Below, piece after piece: positions 1-4,747 of a stretch of 6,457 nucleotides of DNA; position 1 is the first letter of the stretch, and each line of letters opens with the position of its first letter. Made by a program: the position numbers and the translations under genes. The DNA lies in the NCBI GenBank assembly GCA_964537965.1, contig CAZIDB010000254.1:1-6457 (forward strand), read 5' to 3'. A model generated the notes under the pieces. It was not told the origin of the DNA and made no database searches. It saw only the letters and a list, made by a program, of their open reading frames with translations. The DNA is from SURF-24 sp964537965 (GTDB lineage Bacteria; Bacteroidota; Ignavibacteria; Ignavibacteriales; SURF-24).

Positions 1-60
1 CTGTTTGAATGATGAATAACCAATTCCCGATAACCAATTTCCAATTTTATCTTTTCAGGA

Positions 61-100
61 TTGTTGAGTAGGACAGCTTTAGTCGGGATTATCGAAACAA
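61..100 (+). repeat. Structured hairpin element, copy a
   Basis: The outer stem TTGTT (61-65) pairs with AACAA (96-100). Inside it are the conserved strands GAGTA (66-70) and ATCGA (91-95). The inner hairpin is weakened here: CAGCT against AGTCG gives one mismatch and one wobble, whereas copy c has a perfect CGGCT/AGCCG. It looks like a drifting copy of the element best seen at 2254-2299. Confidence 0.6.
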
Positions 101-120
101 CATTGCCTAATAAAGAATAT

Positions 121-148
121 CGAATACCGAATACCGAATTTCGAATGA
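121..148 (+). repeat. 7-bp tandem repeat (CGAATAC-like)
   Basis: Four consecutive 7-mers are CGAATAC, CGAATAC, CGAATTT and CGAATGA. They lie between the structured element and the first 11-bp array. A degenerate trace, ACCGAATTTCTAATGATGAAG, occurs at the same relative place in copy III (near 4869-4889). Confidence 0.6.
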
Positions 149-190
149 TGAAGTTTTTTCTCTCAGCTTTAGCCTTCCATCTATCAACTT

Positions 191-234
191 AATGATCACT
201 TAATTACAAATGAATTACCAACTCATTATAATCA
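191..234 (+). repeat. 11-bp tandem array I-A
   Basis: Four 11-bp units (AATGATCACTT, AATTACAAATG, AATTACCAACT, CATTATAATCA) follow the conserved TCTATCAACTT. This is the most degenerate and shortest of the five arrays. The equivalent arrays at 2481-2557 and 4995-5071 have seven units each. All are followed by CAATTAAATG. Confidence 0.65.
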
Positions 235-320
235 CAATTAAATGTTCAATAACCAACTCTCAATAACCATTTCAGGTTTTTCTTAATCACAGCGCGTCTC
301 AGCCCTCCATCTATCAATTT

Positions 321-386
321 AATTGCAATCGAATGACAATTGAGTTACTATTGTATTACCATCGAATTACAATTGAATTACCATCA
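321..386 (+). repeat. 11-bp tandem array I-B
   Basis: Six uninterrupted 11-bp units are AATTGCAATCG, AATGACAATTG, AGTTACTATTG, TATTACCATCG, AATTACAATTG and AATTACCATCA. The overall consensus is AATKACMATYG. Each unit matches the unit at the same position in the array at 2651-2716 with at most one difference, so the array was copied as part of the larger module and not expanded independently. Confidence 0.85.
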
Positions 387-413
387 CTGTTTGAATGATG
401 AATAATCAATTCC

Positions 414-443
414 TCAGCCAAAGGCTGATCCGCCTCTGGCGGA
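414..443. repeat. Double-hairpin palindrome inserted in a repeat
   Basis: Two adjacent 15-bp hairpins with 6-bp stems and 3-nt loops lie here: TCAGCC-AAA-GGCTGA (414-428) and TCCGCC-TCT-GGCGGA (429-443). The other copies of this linker (1-60 and 2717-2775) read AATTCCCGATAACCAATTTCC at this point. The double hairpin therefore replaces a few bases of the older repeat and is a later insertion. Confidence 0.75.
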
Positions 444-469
444 CAATTTCCAATTTTATCTTTTCAGGA

Positions 470-509
470 TTGTTGAGTAGGACAACTTTAGCCGGACGTA
501 TCGAAACAA
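470..509 (+). repeat. Structured hairpin element, copy b
   Basis: The outer stem TTGTT (470-474) pairs with AACAA (505-509). GAGTA (475-479) and TATCGA (499-504) are conserved. The inner arms ACAACTTT and AGCCGGAC have lost most pairing compared with copy c. It is followed by CCTTGCCTAATAAT, as the other plus-oriented copies are. Confidence 0.6.
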
Positions 510-618
510 CCTTGCCTAATAATCAATATCCAATGTTGAATAAAGAACAAAACATTAATACTAAGCATTAAGCCAATATGTTCACATTCGCATAAGACAC
601 TTTGATAAATGAAATTCA

Positions 619-2064
619 TCATGGATTTCGTTTTAATTTTACAAGACCTCCGGAAATTGTTCCGATCCATCTGATGAATTTGCTGTCTGCTGCAATAGAA
701 GTAACATAGTTATCAGGTAAATTGGAATTATTTGTTCTGTAATTAACTTTAAATACAAATAAAGGATCAATAAGCCCTACTCCCATTGTAAAAGTACCAA
801 CCCAGATAAGATTTCTGCCATCAATTTTTATTGTAGTAACCTCCGGAATCGTTTTATAAAAGTACCAGCTTTTCCCGTTAAACTTTGCCATCGTTCCGCC
901 GGCAACTTCACCAATCTTCAGTTGAAATCCTGCATAAAGAATATTTTTATTATCTACAGCCAACGATGTAACATTATCAGCAAGATTAGAATTTGCTTTA
1001 TTATATGCCATCCAGGCGGTTCCGTTAAAAAAGCAAATGCCTTTGTTTGTACCAATCCATTTGTTATCATTCGCATCAATTGCAATTGCAGTAATATAAT
1101 CACTTGTTAAGTTTGAATTCCACTTGCTATAATGCTCCCATGTTAATCCATTATAAACAAAAATTCCGGTGTTATACGTCCCCACCCAGATATTTCCTTC
1201 CAGGTCTGAGGTAATTGCCGTAATATAATACTGGCCACCTGGAGGGTTTTCAATTGACAGGTAATTATTTTTTATTTTTGCCAGGCCGCCATTTGTTGTT
1301 CCAATCCAAACAGTATTTTCACCATCCACATATAAAGCCGAAATCCTGTTATCAGGCAATACAGAATTATCTTTATTATAAATTGTAAATTTCCTGTCAT
1401 CAAAAAGCACTAAACCTTTGCCATCGGTTCCAATCCATTTTCTATCCTGCTGATCTATAGCTATTGATAAGATTGAATTTGTTGGTAAATCGGAATTGTC
1501 TTTGTTCAATACAACAAGTCCGATCGTATCTGTAAGTACTAAATTTGCTTCTACAATCTTTTGCGATCTTACATTTACGATAACACTATCATCAATATAC
1601 TTTATTTTTCTGCATCGAATTTCGTATGCACCCGGTAAGAGATTTTTAATTTCAAATGGAGTAACCTGATTAATAGAACTATCATTAAGAAATATATCAG
1701 CCCCTTTGGGAAGGCTGCTACAGTATATTGAACCAAGCACTTCGGGAGATAATGACATATCAACTTTTACAAACTGTTTATTTACTTCATCAACTGTGAT
1801 ATAGACTGCCTTATCCGCCCATAATTCTTTGCGTAGCAGAATTTTATAGGTGCCGGCCTTAAGCCATTTTATACTATCAGGTGTAGTTTTACCTGTATTC
1901 ACACCATCAATAAATATTTTAGCGTTAGTAGGAATTGATTCAAGGTAAATAAAACCTTTGGGTGGAGCAGATTCTTCAGGAGTTACAGAAACTTCTTTAC
2001 TACAGGAAACTGAAAAGATCATAAAGCAAACTAAATAAAGAAAATATTTATTCAACCGCTTCAT
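619..2064 (-). CDS. Lipoprotein with two PEGA domains and a seven-blade WIGT propeller
   Basis: The gene encodes 481 residues. The N-terminus is a signal peptide (MKRLNKYFLYLVCFMIF) ending in FSVS-C21, so a lipid-anchored envelope protein is likely; Ser at -3 of the lipobox is slightly unusual. Two PEGA-type domains follow (about 37-107 and 110-178), each with a buried strand, a 'FIDG'-like turn and a 'PG/AGTY' turn. From about 191 to the end there are seven propeller repeats with WIGT/WVGT motifs at 210, 253, 293, 336, 421 and 466 and a degenerate LYAG at 376. Most are preceded by a 'S-NLPDN-(I/V)T-S-IA-D' strand, which fits one closed seven-blade propeller of the two-component-regulator (Reg_prop) type. 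No histidine kinase or DNA-binding domain follows, so this is a stand-alone binding or scaffold protein; the ligand is unknown. The ATG at 2064 is chosen because it gives a complete signal peptide. No Shine-Dalgarno sequence is visible. It has no co-directional neighbour within 3 kb. Confidence 0.9.
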   Translation of the reverse strand: MKRLNKYFLYLVCFMIFSVSCSKEVSVTPEESAPPKGFIYLESIPTNAKIFIDGVNTGKTTPDSIKWLKAGTYKILLRKELWADKAVYITVDEVNKQFVKVDMSLSPEVLGSIYCSSLPKGADIFLNDSSINQVTPFEIKNLLPGAYEIRCRKIKYIDDSVIVNVRSQKIVEANLVLTDTIGLVVLNKDNSDLPTNSILSIAIDQQDRKWIGTDGKGLVLFDDRKFTIYNKDNSVLPDNRISALYVDGENTVWIGTTNGGLAKIKNNYLSIENPPGGQYYITAITSDLEGNIWVGTYNTGIFVYNGLTWEHYSKWNSNLTSDYITAIAIDANDNKWIGTNKGICFFNGTAWMAYNKANSNLADNVTSLAVDNKNILYAGFQLKIGEVAGGTMAKFNGKSWYFYKTIPEVTTIKIDGRNLIWVGTFTMGVGLIDPLFVFKVNYRTNNSNLPDNYVTSIAADSKFIRWIGTISGGLVKLKRNP

Positions 2065-2096
2065 TTAAATTTGCTGATGAAGTATAAAACTTGTAG

Positions 2097-2111
2097 AAAG
2101 AGATTCTCTTT
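2097..2111. promoter_or_regulatory. Perfect inverted repeat upstream of the PEGA lipoprotein gene
   Basis: AAAGAGA and TCTCTTT flank a single T, 33-47 bases upstream of the minus-strand ATG at 2064. The position suits an operator or 5'-UTR hairpin, but no regulator is encoded nearby. A TATACT hexamer on the minus strand (about 2080-2085) lies between it and the start, without a convincing -35 partner. The site may be chance in AT-rich DNA. Confidence 0.25.
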
Positions 2112-2186
2112 TAACACCATTTTTCTCGCCATTAAACAGTTAAAGAAATTCCGTGTTCAATATAAAAAAATTCATAATAAATCACC

Positions 2187-2235
2187 GGTTGCTTCGGTAC
2201 ATCTGAATAAATTCGGATTACTCAGCAACCTTTTT
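2187..2235 (+). terminator. Structured element copy e (inverted) with T-run
   Basis: The outer stem GGTTGCT (2187-2193) pairs with AGCAACC (2224-2230). The inner stem ATCTGAAT (2201-2208) pairs with ATTCGGAT (2211-2218), with one G·T wobble. Five Ts follow at 2231-2235. Read on the minus strand it has the same layout as copy c: GGTTGCTGAGTA, inner stem, TGTACCGA, AGCAACC. It could end plus-strand transcription, but no plus-strand gene lies upstream. It stands 23 bp from copy c in the opposite orientation. Confidence 0.6.
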
Positions 2236-2253
2236 GTTTTCTGTATCGACATT

Positions 2254-2299
2254 AGGTTGTTGAGTAGGACGGCTTTAGCCGGACATATCGAAACAACCT
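2254..2299 (+). repeat. Structured hairpin element, copy c (best preserved)
   Basis: The outer 8-bp stem AGGTTGTT (2254-2261) pairs perfectly with AACAACCT (2292-2299). GAGTA (2262-2266) and ATATCGA (2285-2291) form the unpaired or non-canonical middle. The inner stem CGGCT/AGCCG (2270-2281) closes the tip. Compared with the copies at 2187-2230 and 4748-4789, both stems change sequence but keep pairing. Confidence 0.8.
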
Positions 2300-2326
2300 C
2301 GCCTAATAATGAATTATAAATATCGA

Positions 2327-2347
2327 ACCTGCCTGCGGCAGGCAGGT
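2327..2347. repeat. GC-rich palindrome inside module II
   Basis: A 10-bp perfect inverted repeat, ACCTGCCTGC and GCAGGCAGGT, is separated by one G. It interrupts the AT-rich linker right after structured element c, and its base composition differs sharply from the surrounding sequence. It looks like a small mobile palindrome. With a 1-nt centre it would form a cruciform or hairpin with a slightly opened tip. No T-run follows, so a terminator role is unlikely. Confidence 0.65.
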
Positions 2348-2480
2348 AAGAAATAACGAATAATGAATGACAGTTCTCCACTGCCTTAGCCTTCCATTAT
2401 TCCAACATTCCATTACCGTTAGGCGATATTCCAGGCAAGCAGTCTGCTTCAGTATCCTTTGTCTTAGCTTCTATCAACTT

Positions 2481-2557
2481 AATGACCACTTAATGACAAT
2501 TGAATTACAATTGAGTTACTATTATATTACTATCGAATTACCATCGCATTACAATCC
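2481..2557 (+). repeat. 11-bp tandem array II-A
   Basis: Seven contiguous 11-bp units start with AATGACCACTT, AATGACAATTG and AATTACAATTG and end with CATTACAATCC. The flanks match those of array III-A: TCTATCAACTT before and CAATTAAATGCTCAATGAC after. Confidence 0.85.
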
Positions 2558-2650
2558 CAATTAAATGCTCAATGACTAATTCTGAATAACCAATAACCAT
2601 TTCAGTTTTTTTTTAATCACAGCGCGCCTCAGCCTTCCATCTATCAACTT

Positions 2651-2716
2651 AATTACAATCGAACGACAATTGAGTTACTATTGTATTACCATCGCATTAC
2701 AATTGAATTACGATCA
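2651..2716 (+). repeat. 11-bp tandem array II-B
   Basis: Six contiguous 11-bp units are AATTACAATCG, AACGACAATTG, AGTTACTATTG, TATTACCATCG, CATTACAATTG and AATTACGATCA. They match array I-B (321-386) position by position, and CTGTTTGAATG follows directly, as it does there. Confidence 0.85.
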
Positions 2717-2776
2717 CTGTTTGAATGATGAATAACCAATTCCCGATAACCAATTTCCAATTTTATCTTTTCAGGA

Positions 2777-2816
2777 TTGCTGAGTAGGACGGCTTTTACC
2801 AGGCGTATCGAAACAA
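2777..2816 (+). repeat. Structured hairpin element, copy d (decayed)
   Basis: TTGCT (2777-2781) against AACAA (2812-2816) keeps four of five pairs. GAGTA and GTATCGA are intact. The inner arm reads TTTTACCAGG where copy c has TTTAGCCGG, so the inner stem is broken. The repeat similarity ends here, and an unrelated stretch follows. Confidence 0.55.
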
Positions 2817-2867
2817 ACTACAATGTATGTTAAGGTAGGAACATTGACACCCGAGAAAAATCAAAAA

Positions 2868-2890
2868 CACGAAATTCCGTGAGAACTACG
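2868..2890 (+). repeat. 23-bp direct repeat, copy 1
   Basis: The sequence starts CACGAAATTCCGTGAGAACT and recurs at 3122-3144 with one difference (C2889 versus T3143). Its first 14 bases are a near-palindrome, CACG and CGTG around AAATTC. The core GAAATTCCGTG also occurs at 2145-2155. It opens a unit that runs through a hairpin with an ACCTCC loop to a T-run at 2970-2975. Confidence 0.75.
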
Positions 2891-2891
2891 C

Positions 2892-2922
2892 CACTAAGGT
2901 TACCTCCTTTTTACCCATAGTG
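2892..2922 (+). ncRNA. Hairpin presenting an ACCTCC loop
   Basis: CACTA (2892-2896) pairs with TAGTG (2918-2922), and GGT (2898-2900) pairs with ACC (2913-2915). The loop contains ACCTCCTTTTT, which matches the anti-Shine-Dalgarno tail of bacterial 16S rRNA. That the hairpin is transcribed is inferred only from the terminator-like hairpin downstream. Confidence 0.3.
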
Positions 2923-2943
2923 CAGGTAAATCTTAAACTCAAG

Positions 2944-2975
2944 AAATAGCCGGTGTCCACCCGCCCCGGTTTTTT
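2944..2975 (+). terminator. Terminator-like hairpin with C-rich loop
   Basis: CCGG (2950-2953) pairs with CCGG (2966-2969). The stem can extend as an A-tract/T-tract, AAATAG against TTTTTT, with one wobble and one mismatch. The loop is TGTCCACCCGCC, and six Ts follow at 2970-2975. An alternative fold pairs GGTG with CACC (2952-2961). It would end a plus-strand transcript coming through the repeat at 2868. Confidence 0.4.
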
Positions 2976-3121
2976 GTTGATGCTTTATTGGAAAAAATTT
3001 TATACTTTTATGCAGTAGGTTACACGGAGGCATTAGCTAAAAGGTGTTGAGAGTGTGGTTAATCCATTCGAAGTATATTCTTAAACCTTTAATCCAAAGA
3101 GTTGAAAGCCTTGACCACCGG

Positions 3122-3144
3122 CACGAAATTCCGTGAGAACTATG
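3122..3144 (+). repeat. 23-bp direct repeat, copy 2
   Basis: This is the second copy of the sequence at 2868-2890, 254 bp downstream, with one base changed. Here it leads directly into the three-hairpin segment. The bases to its left do not resemble those left of copy 1, so the shared unit starts at the CACG. Confidence 0.75.
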
Positions 3145-3284
3145 TTAAGACTTACTTAGCTCCCCGCTTTGTAATGATCTTAACGCAATACTGTCCCCCC
3201 GCAGTATTGCACTCACAATATTAAGCAGAGCCGTTTACCCAATGTTGTCCCCCCCACAACCTTAAACCTTGCGGCTCTGCTTTT
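3122..3284 (+). ncRNA. Candidate structured RNA with three C-loop hairpins
   Basis: Three successive hairpins lie after the 23-bp repeat. The first (3144-3184) has stems GTTAAGA/TCTTAAC, TTAC/GTAA and AGC/GCT around a TCCCC loop. The second (3185-3210) has a perfect 9-bp stem, GCAATACTG/CAGTATTGC, around TCCCCCCG. The third (3223-3282) has an 11-bp stem, AAGCAGAGCCG/CGGCTCTGCTT, enclosing a small GTTGT/ACAAC hairpin (3244-3260) with a C7 loop; Ts follow the outer stem (TTTT at 3281-3284), giving a terminator-like 3' end. The stems are unrelated in sequence, but the loops share TGTCCCC(CC), which points to selection on the loops. Strand is inferred from the terminal T-run. C-rich loops suggest pairing with G-rich ribosome-binding sites, but no target is shown. 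A DNA-level recombination or protein-binding site is an alternative. Confidence 0.5.
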
Positions 3285-3329
3285 AATATAAATTTAAAAC
3301 AATTATCCAATCAAGATTTTTTTAACCCC

Positions 3330-3357
3330 TTGTTATTTTGTATTGTTTTTTTATAAC
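3330..3357 (+). promoter_or_regulatory. Possible sigma-70-like promoter
   Basis: TTGTTA (3330-3335) and TATAAC (3352-3357) are 16 bp apart, matching the general bacterial -35/-10 pattern at four and five of six positions. They lie about 145 bp upstream of the decayed propeller lipoprotein gene. Lineages on the Bacteroidetes side often use a different -7 motif, and such hexamers arise easily in AT-rich DNA. Confidence 0.25.
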
Positions 3358-3413
3358 ATATGGACAAAGATTTTCAAGTTCTTTTATTTTAAGTGTGGTT
3401 TCAGGGTTGCGGG

Positions 3414-3442
3414 GGAAAGTTGGGTACTGCATAATACTTTCC
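3414..3442 (+). promoter_or_regulatory. Leader hairpin upstream of the pseudogene
   Basis: GGAAAGT (3414-3420) pairs with ACTTTCC (3436-3442), extendable by one G·T pair, around a 15-nt loop. It ends 58 bases before the ATG at 3501 and would lie in the 5' leader if the promoter at 3330 is real. No T-run follows. Its role is unknown. Confidence 0.3.
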
Positions 3443-3500
3443 TACCGTAAATTATTTTCTTCTTTCTAATATTCCAAAACGATTTAAGGGAGTAGGAAAA

Positions 3501-4686
3501 ATGTTACTATAAATTTATCAAAACAAATCTATTTTTGTTTCTCTTTCAGCGTTTCTATTTTCATTTTTAATTTTATCTTGTAAGGATGAAGGAACTCCCC
3601 CAACTGAATTACCCATAGGTTACCAGGAAGATATTCCCTGGCCAAGTTTGGCTAATAGTCTCTGGCCAATGAACCATCATGATCCGCAATCAACTGGAAG
3701 AAGTAAATATAGAGGTCCAAGATTGGTATTTGCGAAAGATTTGTAAATACTCCTGAATTGCAGACTGGTATTGTTACAGGGAAGGATTCGACTTTATATT
3801 TTACGTCTTCAAGTATTTCCGAGGGTGGTCTTTTTGCTTTTAAACCAGACAATATTTTAAAATGGAAATTGAAAACGATGCATTCATATTCTACACCCAG
3901 AATATAAAATGATGGGACAATTTATTATAAAGATCTAAAAAACTTACAAGCAGTATCACCTGAAGGAAAAATTTTATGGACTTACGATGGTAATGAATCA
4001 GGAGCATCAATAAGACCTCTTTCAATCGATAAAGATGGGACTATTTATTTTTTGGGATCTGATAAATAACTCCATGCAGTAGATAAAAAAGGGTTGCTGT
4101 TATGGGAATTATATAATGAAAGATTTTCATTTACTTCAAGAAATGATATTGTTTTTTCCCCAAATGGAAAATCTATTTATATGGCAGGTTCTAATGAGGA
4201 AGTTATTGCGATTGATATCGAATTGAAAAAAAAAAATGGACATTCGGGAAACCAACAGTAGTCACAAAGCAAGAATTAGCACCGATTACAGACTGTTCGG
4301 GGAATATTTATTTCCAGGCAAGGGATGAAAAAACGGTAAAATGGTATCACAAAACCAATGATTTAATATCTGCACAAGGGACAATAGATATAAATGGAAA
4401 TGTATATTTTGCAGGTGATACTTTTCATTCATTTGATTATAAGGGAAACCTCAGGTGGAAGACTTCTTTAAATGGATTTCTGGATTGTTCTCTTGTTTGC
4501 GATTCAGAAGGGACAGTATATGCCGGAGTATCCTGTAATAAAATAATAGCTGTAGATAAAAATGGTAGTACAAGATGGATTGTTTCTGATTTACCGATAG
4601 AAGGATTTGGATCATCGCCTGCGTTATTTAATGGCGTATTATATTTGCCCACGAATAATCAAATGGGCTTCTATATAATAAAATAA
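3501..4686 (+). pseudogene. Decayed PQQ-type beta-propeller lipoprotein
   Basis: The reading frame is recoverable over about 394 codons but broken at least five times. ATG 3501 is preceded by AAGGGAGTAGG, and a TAA follows at 3510. The downstream frame gives a hydrophobic stretch and lipobox LILSC (Cys codon 3579-3581), then WPSLANSLWPMNHHDPQSTG, the usual opening of PQQ-like propeller lipoproteins. The frame shifts near 3743, continues with TAA at 3905 and TAA at 4067 (between GSDK and LHAVDKKG), shifts again in an 11-A run (4226-4236), and ends at TAA 4684. Propeller strands are clear in every segment: DGTIYFLGSD, AVDKKGLLLWE, DYKGNLRWKTS, SEGTVYAG, AVDKNGSTRWIV and SPALFNGVLYLPT. The intact product would be an outer-surface lipoprotein of unknown ligand. 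Sequencing error could explain the homopolymer shift, but not all the stops, and the neighbouring genes are intact. Confidence 0.85.
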
Positions 4687-4747
4687 TTTTTGTTACAAGT
4701 ATAATAACCCGATAAGGATTGAAGATTTCGAAACAACCCATCTGTCC

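Larger units (their letters stand above)
1..540 (+). repeat. Composite repeat module, copy I
   Basis: This gene-free stretch is built from blocks that recur at 2254-2816 and partly at 4815-5152. In order it holds a linker starting CTGTTTGAATGATGAATAA (1-60), a structured element (61-100), 7-bp repeats (121-148), a shortened linker containing TTAGCCTTCCAT (166-190), an 11-bp array (191-234), a linker with TTCTTAATCACAGCGCG (235-320), a second 11-bp array (321-386), the CTGTTTGAATGATGAATAA linker again (387 onward, interrupted by a palindrome), and a second structured element (470-509). The module therefore starts and ends with the same linker plus structured element. Bases 541-618, up to the stop of the lipoprotein gene, show nothing recognisable. 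No open frame here looks like a protein. Confidence 0.85.
2254..2816 (+). repeat. Composite repeat module, copy II (most complete)
   Basis: This copy runs from structured element c (2254-2299) to structured element d (2777-2816). Between them are a linker with CCTTCCATTATTCCAACATT (2385-2480), a seven-unit 11-bp array (2481-2557), the linker with TTTAATCACAGCGCGCCTC (2558-2650), a six-unit array (2651-2716) and the CTGTTTGAATGATGAATAA linker (2717-2776). The last two blocks are near-identical to those of copy I, and the first linker is near-identical to that of copy III. It lies upstream of the minus-strand lipoprotein gene and holds no gene. Confidence 0.85.

Noticed and set aside
191..386. 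CRISPR-like direct repeats
   Set aside because: The units are 11 bp, contiguous and degenerate, with no spacers; no cas genes are nearby.
488..670. Open frame on the minus strand overlapping the 3' end of the PEGA lipoprotein gene
   Set aside because: It has no family resemblance, covers repeat sequence, and conflicts with the clear propeller frame.
2071..2564. Open frames at 2071-2319 (+), 2172-2381 (-) and 2367-2564 (+)
   Set aside because: They run through repeat blocks and hairpins, and their residues reflect the repeats (for example TIELQLSYYYITIELPSHY from the 11-bp array).
2823..2882. Short frames ending HEIP-stop at both 23-bp repeats (2823-2882 and 3044-3136)
   Set aside because: The shared ending follows from the DNA repeat itself; the upstream residues do not match, and the second frame starts with GTG at poor spacing from GGAGG. 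A TKFRENY frame across both repeats is equally unsupported.
2868..2969. Resemblance to part of a cobalamin riboswitch (GAAATTCCGTGAGAACTACGCCACT)
   Set aside because: The upstream GGGAA strand, the CCACTG...GGGAAGG region and a proper B12 box are missing, and no relevant gene follows.
3144..3284. Integron attC-like folded recombination site
   Set aside because: The GTTAAGA/TCTTAAC ends only loosely resemble the attC ends; the asymmetry with extrahelical bases and any integrase or cassette gene are absent.
3743..4236. Programmed frameshifting in the propeller gene
   Set aside because: The 11-A run could slip, but the extra in-frame stops at 3510, 3905 and 4067 cannot be bypassed by one recoding event.
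4707..4740. Possible further structured-element copy
   Set aside because: Only the ends (GGATTG and TCGAAACAACC) are recognisable; the middle is deleted and no stem can form, so it is mentioned only as a remnant.
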